A DNA stretch of 64,000 nt from Rhea pennata (GCF_028389875.1 NC_084676.1:3224001-3288000); one strand, 5' to 3'; positions 26,343 to 39,044 are shown, counted from the first letter of the stretch. Notes: a model not told the origin generated them from the sequence alone. Numbers and translations are program-made.

Positions 26343-29300
26343 ATTTTTTTTTTCTTGAAGGAGAAATTTTTTGTATAAGGTTTCTGTTTGGAGGTAACTT
26401 TTGTCTCCAGTGTTTTCAAAACTAAAAGTTATTTGACCTTTTACGTTGCTTTAACAAAATAGCAGTTTAATACCTGTAAGAAGTCCAGAAGGCCTAATAA
26501 CACCTATAAAAGTCCAGAATGAATGAAAAATGTAGGCGTTGGACTGTTCAGGGAAATAGACTTTTTACTTCTATCCTAAAGGATATTGCTGACAAATTGG
26601 TTATTTATTACAATTAGGAACACTACTGCCTGTTTTAATATTCATTAAAGAATTTCTTACCATCTGATATTAAAGAAATTGAAGCATATTCCTCTTTTTG
26701 CTGATATTACTTGGAATTTATAGTGTTGGATCGTGAGGTAGCAAACATTTGTGTAGGTTTCTCAGATTGGCGATTTAAGATTGAAACTTAAATCTTGAAA
26801 TGCAGTTCTTTGTGTGTAGAATAACAAATTATCACCTCATAAAATAAATCTATTATCCTCTCAAACATAAAGGCGTCTGTGAGATCAGCAAGGTAGTTTC
26901 TGCATTTGTTTTTCCTCTTTATTCTTTCACTGTAATTCACTCCTTGTTCTGCAGCTGGAAGGCCCCTCTCCCATCCTTTTGCTTCCCTCCTCCTCCCAAG
27001 TAACACGCTTAGATGAACTATCTCACGACTTCCTACCTGAGCTGACTAAAACTAACACTATTTTGTTCCTTGGCTTTTAAATTTTGCTTGGCCTTACCTT
27101 ACCCCGGACGATTCCGCTGCCTGCCGGTGCGACGGAGAGCCGTTGCACTTGCGCCTTGACTATTTTGCCCACCAGGCAGTGACGATGCCAGAGCTTTTTA
27201 CATCCCGAAGTGAAAGCTTTCCAAGCTGTCACACTCTGACTTTGGTCTAGCATCTCTCATTTTTGTAATCTTTTCTGTAGCATTTGCAGGCTTCTGTTAA
27301 CTTCTACTGCTCTCTGCAAAAGCTTGTAACTTTAAATAGTAACTATTTTGGGGGGTTGTCAGAGCTTGCTGTGACTTCCTCCGCGCAGGCTGGTCCAAGT
27401 AGTCCTGTTTTTGACGTGCAGCACCCAATACTAAGTTACGATGCTCCTCATGCAGCCAGGTTTATTACTGGGCATTTTCCATGGCTTTAACTGCTGCTAT
27501 TAGTGCTGTACTAGCTGGGCACTGAATGGCCAAATGGTGTCAAGTATCTGAGGGAAAGTGGCCTTCAATTTGCTTAAGTGTTGACTTCCTAAAGCTGCTT
27601 CTTTTTTTCTCTCTCCCCCTATCATGTGCTTTTCTCCTAGATGACTTAGATATCTGTCCACAGTATTTATTTATATCTGCTGTGCTGACGACTTGAATCA
27701 AGATCTCTAGGAAGCAATAGCCTGTGCTGTGAGTTAGTGTAACCCGCTTCCCTCTTTTCCCTTTCCCAGTCTTTGCTTTATAGTGTTACAATTCCCTGAG
27801 ATCCTGTTAAAGGGAAATGGAAAGTGATAGCCTAGGTCCAGATTCATGTTACTCAAAAATGAAATCTCTTTGGTACGCTGTTATGCCTCCATTTATGATG
27901 AGCAGCTCCCATGCAGACAGAGTCAAGAAATAGCATGTCAGTGAAGCACACAAATATTTGCACATTCCTAGTTTAGTGTGAAGTAGACTGCAATATTTAA
28001 TTTGTAGTATTGTGCAATATCATTGCTACAGTTTAATGTCCAGTGTTTCTATAAATGCTTTTATTCAGGGTTTTGTAATACCACGGAAAAGTTTTTTTGC
28101 GTGGCTTAAGATTGGCACAGAAGTGACCTCTTTGCCTAATGTTTTTTGAACTAAATTAAAAAACGGTTCTTAAGTCACCCATATTTCTCCTCAGGTTCTT
28201 AATATTCTGCCTGTTTAGCTAAAATAGTTCCTAAAGCCAAACACAGTCTGAAAACTTAAACCAATGATTTTTAGCTTATAATTGTGGACCCCTGAAGTCT
28301 AGTTGGGATCTGAAAAAGTAACTGAGAAGGCTGTAGATTTAGATTCATTATACACATAGTTTTGTATGGCTTGTTCAAAATTCTTAGGTAAGATTGTTGT
28401 GTTTCTCGGTCTGATTTCTTTTCAAAATATTTTACTTAGTGAGATGAGCAAAATTTAAATTTTTGTATTGTGCCTAATGGGTTTATGAAGGCAAAAACTT
28501 GCTTGGGTTTTAACAAATCTGCAGTGATGCACTGAATTTTGATAGTTCAGTGTTGTGGAAACACCATACAAATATTGTGTCAAATAGGTCAGTTAATGAA
28601 ATAGATTAGAAAGGAAGTTTTCTGAATTATGTACATTTTTTCCTCTAAAGTTGAGCTGCAGATTATCACAATTGTTAGATTTGAAGAATACATTCAATCT
28701 TTCCTTAAGAATATATATAAAAAAAAATTTGGTGTCTGTTGAAATTAAAATAGTTTCTCCAGTATCAATACAGCAATTCTCAGAATTAAAATTCAAATGT
28801 GTGTGGGAGGTGTCAAATTACTGCAAAGCAATTATAGATAAACTGGTTTAATTACTTGGTACCTAAATGAAAAATGTTTCTCCAAACTTTAAGTAAGAAT
28901 CTTTTAATAATACAAGATTGTATGATTTATTTTGATATTGAAGGAAAAATTAATGCAATTTAGCATTAATATTTATGTATCTGTACACAGGGTTTATACA
29001 TCTGCTAATTGCTTTGCAAATATGTAGTGCAGAACATCCATATTTACTTGCAATCCTGCTACAGGATCAGTGGAGAGAATTTGAGCGTTTCTTTGGTGCT
29101 GCTAGGATCATTCCTGTCCTCCTTTTGCTTCGTAATTTCTCTTTAGCACAGAGATGCAAATCTTGAGCTTTCTTTTGTTTTATTCATAAGATCTGAAATA
29201 AAAAAAAAAAAAAGAGGTTTTAACCTCTTGGGTTGGTCTGGGTTCCCTCCTTCCCCTCATTAATGGCACAATAAATGCTTTCCCTGAGTCCTTACCTGTG

Positions 29301-29865
29301 GTTATTCTGCTTTTAACTTTGGTATGTGTGTTGGTTTCTTTTTTTTTCTTTTAAAGATTTGCTGTTTGTTATAACTAAATTGGAAGCCTGTGTGAAAAAT
29401 ATTAAAAGCTAAATCTGTGCCAAATTTTAGACCTGGGTTTACATGCTGCTTGACAGTGAGTAATTAAATCCTTTTTGCTTACTTTATCTGATCATTATAT
29501 AGTATACTATTGTGTCCGTAAAGGGAACCGTGAAATAATATAATTGAACTATGAAAGCTTTTTGGACTCTCTCTGCCTCAAATTTCTTCACTTAAGAGAT
29601 GACAAAAGATTTCCAAGCTTTTCCTAACTTCCTGTGTCAGCAAGCTGGAATCGGCTAGTTAACCATGGCTCTTTCTCGCTTGGGTGGTGTTATGAATAAT
29701 AAGTATAATTAGGGTACAATTTGGCTTTTAGGATATGTGCAACTGGTAATATTGAGGGTGTGTTTTTCCCCCTGGTAACGCATGTAATCGGGTTGCTGTG
29801 CATCTTAGCACGGCATGGTCCTGCAATCTGAACTTAACTAGGTGGTGTTGCTCTTTAAAAATCCC

Positions 29866-29867
<2 letters not shown>

Positions 29868-29901
<34 letters not shown>

Positions 29902-29920
29902 GGGGGGGTGGGGGGGGGGG
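29868..29920. repeat. (CTTTT)n / poly-T / G-run tract
   Basis: CTTTT units pass into a T14 run and then G7-T-G11 (29902-29920). A pyrimidine block joined to a guanine block may form a quadruplex. It lies about 140 bp upstream of the intronic CpG island. Confidence 0.9.
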
Positions 29921-30059
29921 CTAGTATCAGCATCCCAGTACCCAGGCTGTAACCTCAGGAGCGACCGTACCTGATAAACAAGAAGGCTTTGCTCTCCGTC
30001 CAAGCAAGCGCAAATTGGTTGAGAAACCTGAGCCGGAGCGCGGTGCCAGGCCTTAGTTA

Positions 30060-30420
30060 AAGCTCCTCCTGGTTGTGCTCCGAAGACCTGAGCTGGTAGC
30101 GAAAAGCTCCCGTGCTTCAGCTCCCCGAGGGCGAGGGCAAGAGCGGAAAGCTAGCGAGCAGCTCGGGCCAGGCCGCGCGAGGCTCCTGCCCGTCGCCGAG
30201 GAGCCGCTCTGGCGGGGGCGGCGCGGGGCCGCCTCGCCGGCGCCGCGGGCCGCGGCCGCGGCCGCAGCGCTCCCTCCCGTGGGCGGGGAGGGCGCCGCAG
30301 GCGCTGGGGCCGGGCGGCGCGGCGCGGCTCAGCGCCCGCCCCTCGGCGGGCAGGGCCGCCGCGCCTCTCCCGCGAAGGCTCCTCCGTAGCTTGGTTTACC
30401 CTTGGCCGCTCTAACGCTTG
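30060..30420 (+). promoter_or_regulatory. FBXW11: CpG island just upstream of FBXW11 exon 2
   Basis: A compact block of GC- and CpG-dense sequence, densest at about 30165-30370, lies in otherwise AT-rich intron. It ends about 120 bp before exon 2. GC boxes (for example GGGCGGGG near 30279) are present, with no obvious TATA box. The location suggests an internal promoter that could start a transcript including exon 2. In that case translation would have to begin at an internal Met of exon 2 or later, since no in-frame ATG precedes the exon. An enhancer role is also possible. Confidence 0.5.
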
Positions 30421-30542
30421 TGATTAATGCAGAAATACCGTAGCTAAGTACCCCGTTAACGTACTAATGAGTTGCCTGCCTGAAGTGATTTGTTGTGGCA
30501 TCTAACTGCTTCTTCTCTTCCTTCCTTTTTGTCACCCTGCAG

Positions 30543-30644
30543 TGTTCTGTGCCAAGGTCTTTGTGGCTAGGCTGCTCCAACCTGGTAGAGAGCATGTGCG
30601 CACTGAGATGCCTGCAGAGCATGCCCAGTGTCAGATGTCTCCAG
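30543..30644 (+). CDS. FBXW11: FBXW11 alternative cassette exon 2 (CSVPRSLW exon)
   Basis: The exon encodes 34 residues, starting [18 protein letters not shown] and ending SMPSVRCLQ, flanked by a CTGCAG acceptor and a GTGCCT donor. It is phase 0 at both ends, so it can be included or skipped without a frame change. It matches the alternative N-terminal segment of mammalian FBXW11 isoforms, and is related to the CSMPRSLWLG segment of the paralogue BTRC, which supports an origin before the two genes split. Compared with human as I recall it, there are about two substitutions (Ser for Ala after GC, Arg for Ser after CAL). The segment lies ahead of the dimerisation domain and F-box and probably affects localisation or substrate choice; this last point is inference. 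Confidence 0.95.
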
Positions 30645-32739
30645 GTGCCTTTCTTCTTTCTTGTTGTAAATGTTATGCGTATGCTGTTGAACATTGTTAA
30701 ACGCCCAGGACTCTGTTTAATCAAATTGTTAAGTCTGCTAAATGTTTTTTGTTCCTCCTTTTCTGACATCTGCTGCTTAATTATGTTGCAGGAGGGAATC
30801 GTAAGAGGGCTTTCTGTCCAGCAGGTTCTTTTCGGCGGGAGGGGCGGTGTGAGCTTCTGTGTTTTATTGCCTGTTTATTGAAGTTGTGATATAAGTAGCG
30901 TAGTTGTGCATGTTGCCTGCTATGTTTTGCTTTCTCATTTAATTTAAAAAATATATAGCATAATGAGCTTTTGCTGTTTCTCTTAACAATTGCAATGAAC
31001 TGAATAGCCTGTGATATTTTTGTGATTTAATGTAGAAAGGATAAGCTTTTATTTATTTATATTTTTTTTTTAACTAAGCGTGGTCCTGGTTTTAGCGTTA
31101 CATTACAGCCATTGCACGTGTTTGAATGCAGAAGAGTTAGCATGGAGTCCTGGAGTGTTTTGAGTGATTCTGTTAACTTAGCTTAACTTTTTACAAGTCA
31201 AGAGCTAGGGATGGGGGCTTCTTCTAAATAGAAGACCACTAAATCTCGAGTTTGTTGCTGTTTTCTTCAAGTAAATTGTGTAAGCTGAGCCTGCGTAATT
31301 TATAGATGGGAGGGATAATTGCTGTTTCTTTACTGATGTGGGTGGGATTGAAAAAGGTAACTAACACAAGGGAGATTTTTATACCAGTTAACAATTTTAA
31401 ACTCCCAGGATAATTACTGTGGAAAATAAATGCAAAACGTGTGTAGTAACTAACTATGTGCACTTCCTGAACTGTTTCTGAATTTGTTTTTAACAGATCA
31501 TAACTTACTATTCAGTAATACTATCTTTTCTAACACAATAGCATAATGCAGTGGTTCAGTCTTTTCATGGGTAAAAAACGAATGTTTAGAACAAATTGCT
31601 TTTGTGAATGAAAACTTGAGCAGATTGAGTTTTGTTCAAAGTCAGTCCACTTAGGTTCAGACACTGGGTAACATGAATGTCTTCTCTTAATGACCTTTCG
31701 TTGCAAAACCTTTCTTCTTGACTGTAAAATGCTGCCACTTGAGTTCTGGCAGACTTGAGATTCAGTATTCACTTTCAAAGTTTCTTTTAAAACACAGACA
31801 TGCTTTTTCTGCTTTGTTTGAATGTGTTAAGTTTCTGATTTTGAAATACTATTTAGAAAAAAGGATTTTTAAAAAGCTGTGACAAAGATAAGTGTGTGGA
31901 TGGATGATACAATTTATAGAAATCACCACTAAATCTTTACCAAATAAAGATTATACTACACAGTTATAATCATGGTAATTCAAGTCACTGGGGCTGGTGC
32001 CTGTCTTGGGAATATTTATCATCTGGCACTAATATCAGACCTTTCTTCTCCCTTTCCTTGAGCCTCAGAATACACCATCCCATTAGAAAACAACGTTATT
32101 TTTTAGTGGGATTTTTTTTTCCTGGAGACCTGATGCCAAAGAGCATCTCAGGGTTTTTGAGCAAGCAAGTTGTTTTCAGATGGATAGTGATGTTGGAAAT
32201 AACAGGTTGGATGGAGTCTGGCGGGATGAGCTAGAAATGAGTTCAGAGCTAGTTAATGAATCCTGGTGAGTGATGTGAGAACTGGAAGCAGCAAGTTTGA
32301 AACTGCTGCCGTGTTGCTGTCGTTAGTCTAGTCTTTGGTGCAAACCCGAGGCTGGAATCCTTGGCTTTTTTGGTTAATTTTATTACTTCCTTTCTACCTG
32401 ACCTTTAAATTTGTCACTTATCCCTAACCATACTGAACAGTTTGGCTTCTTCAGAATAGGAGCAGTTTTGCTGTTAATAAGTGGATTTTTTTTTTCTTTT
32501 TGAAATGGTGGTTTCTTGGTTTCATGGACCGTGAGTCCTGAGGAGAACTAGCTGCTGGACCCACATGCACTGAATTTCAAAAAGAATGGTCAGTCTAGAT
32601 GGCATCTCAATAAGCTGGCAAGGCTTGTGTCTGTTCAGATCCCAGACTTGGGAGCTGCAAGGACTCTTCGCCAGTGAATCTTAAGAACCGTAGGGCTGCC
32701 CTCAATTGCTTATAAATCAGCTGTCTGGAAATTTTTCAT

Positions 32740-33240
32740 CAGTCAGCACATAATGACAAATGAACTAAATTTTCTCCCCAAATTGGCCTTTTATTAAATC
32801 GGTATTATAAACAGAAAATACATGTAAAATATTAAATGGAAACAAATAATAGTAAATTTATTATAAACCATTTTTCCCAGTTACATTATCTGTCAGTAGA
32901 TACATAATAGATTATATACTTTAAATTGATCAGGTGAAGGCTCAGACCAGGCTGGCAGTACATTAATTTATGCAGAACAGATTATATTCCGAGCTTCTTT
33001 GATGATATTGATTACATTAAAAATACAAAACAATATGTTAATAAGTGTACTGCTTTATACACAGGAGTTTGGAAACCTGTTATCACCCAGATGTTGCATC
33101 ATCTATAATTAAAAAACATAGCTAATGAGGCTGTTGTGTCTGGAGATGTGTCGCATTGAAAGATTTCTCAAACACAGGGATGTATATTGTTTTCAGGAGT
33201 TATTACGGATGGTCTGCCTTTAATGAAAACTCAGATTTGC
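32740..33240. promoter_or_regulatory. AT-rich candidate conserved non-coding element
   Basis: The block is rich in homeodomain-type TAAT/ATTA cores (for example CATTAATTTATGC near 32962 and GATTACATTA near 33009) mixed with balanced, non-repetitive sequence and with no coding frame. This texture resembles vertebrate conserved non-coding elements that often lie in large introns. The call rests on appearance only; no alignment was possible. Confidence 0.25.
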
Positions 33241-33429
33241 GACAGTTTTCAATTCATGTAGGCTTTTTACTGCATGTGCATATAGAAATAACATTCTCTG
33301 AATATTTTTTTTTTACTACGTATTAGTAACAGTTAAGAGTTAATGGACATTAATAGCAAAGCACATTACTGCAGGAATGATCACATTGTGCAGGTTGGTG
33401 GAATTGCTTTGAAGTTGCCTGGAATTCTT

Positions 33430-33650
33430 TGTGCACGGAAAGAAACGATTTTGTGTATCCAGCCGGTTTTAGCTCGGGAGTTTTGGTGCGTAGGAATTTC
33501 GCCCTGGCGCTCGGTACCTCTCTGCGTGTTGCAAGTCTTGGGCGTTTCCGCTGGCCTAACTCTCCTGCTCGGCTGCGTCGAGACTGAGCTGGGGTAACTG
33601 TCCTACAGGGACACGCGCACAGCAGAGCGCTTGGCGAGCCGTAGCGAGCG
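33430..33650. promoter_or_regulatory. CpG-rich patch in FBXW11 intron 2
   Basis: About 220 bp with many CpG dinucleotides stands out from the AT-rich surroundings. An AATAAA-type motif follows at about 33678. A small open frame (33343-33597 plus) crosses it without known similarity. It may be a weak regulatory island or the GC-rich part of an old inserted element such as an LTR; no flanking duplication was identified. Confidence 0.35.
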
Positions 33651-36600
33651 AGTGTGGCCGCTTTTGATCTGGTTCTGAAATAAAAGAGTTTTGGAGAAGT
33701 CTCATTTTGTAGAACTGCAACTGGGAGTAAGAGTTTTTGAATCTTTTAGAAGCATCTGCATTAAGTGCTTCTCCTTTCAGGCATGTAACTCAAGTACTCC
33801 CCTATGGGGAACCTGAGCATGAAAGCGATGCCAGCTGGCCCCTCTTCTTTTTTTTTATTTCTTTATTTCGTTTTTATTTTTCTGACGCTATGGCTGGCCC
33901 TTCATTGTTTCCTAAGCTAGGAGTCCGCATGTAAAGACAGGTAGGGCAGATGTACTAACAGATCTTTGTTCCTTAACCCAGGGTAATGACAGTTAATAGC
34001 AGGTTTAAGAGGGGAGATAAGGGGCCCTTCGGTTCAGTGATGCACGTAAGGGTTACCTGGTGATTCCTATTTGTGTGGTGCGGTGGAGCAGTTAGTGTGT
34101 GTGTGTGAGGGGGGGGGAGGTCTTTAAATTTGAAGCAGAATTTCTGTGGGCAGCTTTTACTGAATCTTAGCCCTTTTCAGAGCAATTAAGGCTTCAAGAG
34201 TAACTTAAGATCAGCCTAAAAAAAAAAAAAAAAAAGCAAACATCAGGTTTACTCCTGCCTTTTCACAATGCCATTAGCGTTCATAAAACTTTACAAGGAT
34301 TGTTTAAAATCAAGCCGTAACACTTGAGCAACTCTCCTTTGATGCCAGTGGATTGGACCCTAGTACTCTAGTTCTCTAGAACTTGTTATTTTTTGTAGTT
34401 TGTGCTCTTCTCACACAGCAAAATACTTTTCTGGTTTCTGGAGTTTGCTGGAGAAGTGTCTGCCCTCTGCATTCTGTGAGGGAGTGGAGAGAAACAGGTA
34501 GTTTATTAAACTGGATTAATGCCCATTTGTAGCATGTAATCAGCTCTCCTGCTCAGATTTTCAGTATATTTAATATTATTTAGAAATAAAGTCCTTGACA
34601 CTTAGTATTGCTTAATACCCTAGTGTTGAGGTATTGAAGACACACAGTAAATGGCAGTTCTTAGAAGTACTATAGATGTTGAGGCCTTATTTTTAACTCC
34701 TTAATTAATTTGAATGCTGTTTTGTCCCAAAGGCCTTACCATTGCAATCGCACGTAGTTTCAAAGGAGTACTGTTTTCATCTTTTCTTTCTCATCTCATC
34801 CTTTCTTTGGTAGGTGTTTACCTGCAAGATTAAAAGCACGCTGGTCTCTTCCTTAGGCGCTTGCACTTTGTACTTAGAGGAGCTGGGTCCAGTGCTGGCT
34901 GTGTAAAGCAACGGTGGTAGCTCTTGGAGTTTTGCTTCCACCTTAAGAAGCGTTTAGGTGGCTGTGAGAACATTTCGTGATGCTGATGGGGGAAACAGCT
35001 CCAACAGGCCTGTTGCAGAAAGAGAAATGTACAGTTTGCTTAGGTCTGTAAACGAAGCACTCCAGTTTAAACTGAAGAAAAATGATTAAGCACTCAAATG
35101 TCTCTAATAATCTCATAATGTAGGATGTGATGAAATAATGCTTGGGGAATAAGTTATGAGATATAATGAAATTAATCTAGTAACTCAATATTACTCAACT
35201 TCTGTTCAGTTACACTTTTTTTTGTGTTGACTTTTTAAAGAAATGATCTCATAGCGCATCTCTTCTAAAACATTTTTTTTGCCTTTTCTTAACCCCCCCC
35301 ACCATGCTGTTTTTTTTCTCCATGCCTTTCAATTATTGCATTTAAAATTCTCAGCTTAATTGTATTTAATGTTCTGGTCTTCCTTTTATGCTCATGCAAG
35401 CTGTGTGCAGCTTGAAGGCTTTACTAGAACAGTGATTTATTGTATGACTGCTTAATGGTTTCACTGGCAGGGTGTCCCGTGTAAGAAGTCCACTTGTTCC
35501 ACCAGAGTCTGTGTCTTGCAATGCATTCCCAAGGGCTCGCTCGAACTTGGAACTGCCTCGACTCCTCCCTGGCTTCACAACCTGTTCATCCAGCAGTCAG
35601 CGGGCTTGAAATCATGTTATTCACCTATCCTGTATCTTCAGATTTTGTACGACAGGATCTCCAGTTGTTTGTGTTTTCCCTGCTCTGTGTTTTCATCCCA
35701 GCAGTGCACGTTCTGATGGGAGGCAAGCTGTAGGAAAGCGACTTTGACTTGGATCTTGCCACTGTCATTTCTGTTCATAGATTAAGACATGAGTATATTG
35801 ATTTACCCTCCATCACTGGAAGCTGTCTTCACAAAAATGTAGTCTTAAAAGCTTTTAAAATTGACTAATACATAATTTATTGCTATTCAGAAGAACTTAT
35901 TTTGCCAATGGCAAATGGAGTTAGGAAGCATTAGTGTTCTGGTATTTATTTCGTACAATAATTGTCCCTGCAAAGGAAATTTTTTCTTAGCAATAAGAAA
36001 TCTCAGCACTATTACTGCTGAACTAGGGCACAAAGGAGAAAGAATTTAACCTTCTATTTATTTATTAATACGGTGCAATTTAACTTGCTTAGGTTCCTAC
36101 ATGCTGTTCTTTACTACTTCTGAGCTTCTGTTGCTTGATGTTACTATTCAGATACCTGATGGAAGTATAAAAGCAGAAACTGCAACTGGAATAAATCCTA
36201 TTTGAAAACTAAGAATTCTGATTTACTGGCATGGGAACCTCAGCACTCTTATAGCAGTGCTATCATGCTCATAGTACAGACTCAGACATTAAACAGTATT
36301 CTTAAAATTACAGTGAGTGCAGTAGACACGGTTGACTAAAACCTTTCCCTGCAGCGCGTGAAATCACAAATTGGAAAACAACCTGTCACTGTACAGTCTG
36401 CATCCTTTTGAAAATGCTGTTCTTCTGTGCAGCTGTTGAATTGTCATAGCCCCTGCTTTTCTTCTTCTGTTAGTTTGAAATAATTTACAAATACTTCTTT
36501 GACATGTTTTCTGGTATTTTGCCTCAAAACAGTGGGACTGCTACCATTCCCTTTTGGAAAGAGTCCAGCAGGTCCATTAAAAAGAAATGCATATTGGATT

Positions 36601-37282
36601 CCTTTTTTTAAAGGAACATAATGTTCTATCCAATAACTGAAATATTTTTGCTTGCCCCTCTATTTTAAACAGGCTTCTTTTTGGCATGGAAAGCTTTAAA
36701 ACAAAGCATAGTGTTATGAAAGCAATTAAATCTAGCTATACAAGTAGACCTGTTCTTGTTTTGTGCAACGAGGTGGCTTTAGGTCTGAATTACTGACCTG
36801 AGTAATTAATTTTTCTCCCAGTTCAGCAGCAGTACTACTTCCCAGTATTTATCTTTCTCCTAGCTGAAACTTGAGTTGTCTTCTCTAAAAAATGATAGCA
36901 CTTTGGACTTTGTCTTCAGCAGTTTTTCATAATTTTATCTTTTTTCAGTTCTTTCTTTGTTAGACACTGAGGACAGGTGCAGCAACGCAATTTGGTATTA
37001 GTTGCATTTTCTGCAGTTGCCTTGTCCTCTATCTCCTGAATTGTCCAAGTATTCCAATGTTAAAACATTTTCCTGCTTTCACTTGAGATTAATTATATAG
37101 ACATTTCTGATTTTACTTTCTCATAGTAGGATAGTTCATGGCCAAGGGTTTAATGAAAATATGGGTGACTAATTATTGCACTTTGCTTAGATTTGCTTCA
37201 TGTAATTATACTGAAATTTTGTGTTTATTTCAGTGTTTGTAAAAGACTGAAGCAATCTTAAAGCGATTTAGAGATAGAGAAA

Positions 37283-37870
37283 TTTGAATGAGACCTCTGG
37301 AGGTCACGTAGTCCAACTCCGTTCTCAAAGCAGGTCTAATTAGATCAGGTTGCTCAGGGACTTGCCCAGCTGAGTCCTGAACACTTCTGAGGATGGAGAT
37401 GCCACAACCTCTCTGGAAAACCTGTTTCGGTATTTGACCATCCCCCAGGTAAATATTTGGTTCCCTTATTCTAATCAGAACTTCCAGACAGTCTGTGGTC
37501 TCTCATCTTGTCGTTGTGCACCTCTGAGAAGAGTCTGGCCTCTGTGTCCTCTGCTCAGGAGGTTGCAGACAGCACTTAAGATCTCCCCTGAGCCTTCTTT
37601 TCTTGAGGCTGAACAAACGCGCTTCGCGTGGCCTCTCCTTGCCTGCTCGGTGCTGCAGCCCCTGACCGTCCTGGCAGCCTCTGCTGCATCGTGCTTCGGT
37701 ACGTGCATGTCTTTCTCGTAACGGAGAGCCCAAACCTGGACGACGGCGTACTTCAGATGTGGTCTCGCAAGTGCCCAGTATCGCTACTCTTGCTATAGTC
37801 GCTTGTTGTGGCAGCAGCTTGTTACAGTGTTTCCTGATGATGTGGGCACGGTTTGTTGCTGGGTTTTGAC
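37283..37870 (-). mobile_element. CR1 LINE fragment, 5'-truncated, minus orientation
   Basis: The sequence reads as the reverse complement of the 3' part of CR1. The block 'gacctctggaggtcacgtagtccaact' at the left is the typical 3' region, followed by reverse complements of the RT C-terminal segment ('ttcttgaggctgaacaa', 'tcaggaggttgcagaca'). Translated on the minus strand, the RT C-terminal pattern L-KRRLRGDL is visible (about 37570-37600). Divergence from consensus is high and the frame is interrupted, so it is an old, inactive copy. The inner (right) border is approximate. Confidence 0.85.
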
Positions 37871-38660
37871 ACCATTTTGATAAGTAGATGTAAAATGCAG
37901 GGTGTTTTATTCCAAGCATGACGTATGATTTGAAGGAAAGTACCTTTCTCAGGCCTCGTTTGTGTATCAGAGTGCTTTCTTTTTTACAACTTAATAATTA
38001 ACTCAGCTTGTTCATTCTTAAGGGCAAGAAGAGATACCTAGTTCGTTTATTGGCTGAATTCATATTGTCTATTTTTAAGCAGAAGAGAGTGGTTACTTAC
38101 TAGATAGCTCACTGGCTATCTAGTTTAAAGCAAGTGTTGAGCTATGAGCCACAGCTTATTCCTCTTTAGTTTCTGTAACCAAGGTGGTGAAGCGTGTTCC
38201 CTGATGTCAGAAGACTAGCATACGGGCTGCGTATCTCTGAGTTTTAGTTCCTGATTTCCACTGCCCCCTCGGCTCTGCAGAGTGCTTCTGCACTGTTCAA
38301 GTCCGCAGATGTTTTCATGGGGCGGTAGCCATGTGGTTCAAGTAGACATGACCTGCGCAAGTAACTTGTTAGCTGACGAATGCTTCTGTCAAGTGGATCA
38401 GGTTGTATTTGTTCCTGTCTGTGGGAGGATACACAGCAAATGGTAACTGCCGGCCGGGAGACAAGATGCAGCTGGTGAAACCACTTTGCAGGTTACGGTC
38501 ATTTGCAGTGGGTTCTCCAAGGTGGTGCTTTGAGTGTCTGCTAACCACTAAGCTTCCAGCTTAGCGGGTCGTTCTTTTTTTGTCCTTGCTGGTGTAAACA
38601 GCTATGGGTGCTTTTTTGGACTTTGTTTTCAGCAGTTTATAGAGAGAGCTAAGGATTACA

Positions 38661-39044
38661 CTTTTTTCCTTTTTTTTTCCTTTTTCCTTTTTTTTTTTCC
38701 TTTTTCCTTTTTTTTTTCCTTTTTCCTTTTTCCTTTTTTTTTCCTTTTTCCTTTTTTTTTTCCTTTTTCCTTTTTTTTTCCTTTTTCCTTTTTTTTTCCT
38801 TTTTCCTTTTTTTTTCCCTTTTTCCTTTTTTTTCCCTTTTTCCTTTTTTTCCCTTTTTCCTTTTTTTCCCTTTTTCCTTTTTTTCCCTTTTTCCTTTTTT
38901 TCCCTTTTTCCTTTTTTTTCCCTTTTTCCTTTTTTTTCCCTTTTTCCTTTTTTTTCCCTTTTTCCTTTTTTTTCCCTTTTTCCTTTTTTTTTCCCTTTTT
39001 CCTTTTTTTTTCCCCTTTTTCCTTTTTTTTTCCCCTTTTTCCTT
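38661..39044. repeat. Long pure polypyrimidine tract, CCTTTTT/CCTTTTTTTT units
   Basis: About 384 bases of the + strand contain only T and C. They are arranged as T5 and T7-T9 runs separated by CC, CCC or CCCC. The separator changes gradually from CC on the left to CCC and CCCC on the right, which shows local copying between neighbouring units. The tract lacks any coding capacity. Such mirror-like pyrimidine tracts may form triplex (H-DNA) structures. Confidence 0.97.

Larger units (their letters stand above)
12700..30542 (+). other. FBXW11: FBXW11 intron 1
   Basis: A 17.8 kb intron with a GTGAGT donor and a pyrimidine-rich CTGCAG acceptor. The first 560 bp belong to the CpG island. The rest is AT-rich with simple repeats: a CAA/TAA tract (about 12946-12966), A39 at 15793, T-runs at 22666-22689 and 22737-22751, a TG/TA array at 26299 and a pyrimidine/G tract at 29871. 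A purine-rich stretch lies at about 17240-17700, and a short CpG-rich patch at about 27100-27165. I recognise no coding exon, tRNA or transposon inside. Small open frames (22604-22858 minus, 24796-25068 plus and others) are without features. Confidence 0.85.

Noticed and set aside
30495..30881. A 128-codon frame containing exon 2 and flanking intron
   Set aside because: It begins at a GTG in the pyrimidine tract and runs past the donor; only 30543-30644 is supported as coding.
37434..37919. Frames on both strands at 37434-37919
   Set aside because: They lie within a decayed minus-strand CR1 fragment.
38661..39044. Regular spacing of repeats that could suggest a CRISPR-like array
   Set aside because: The spacers are themselves T-runs and the tract is a low-complexity pyrimidine repeat in a vertebrate intron.
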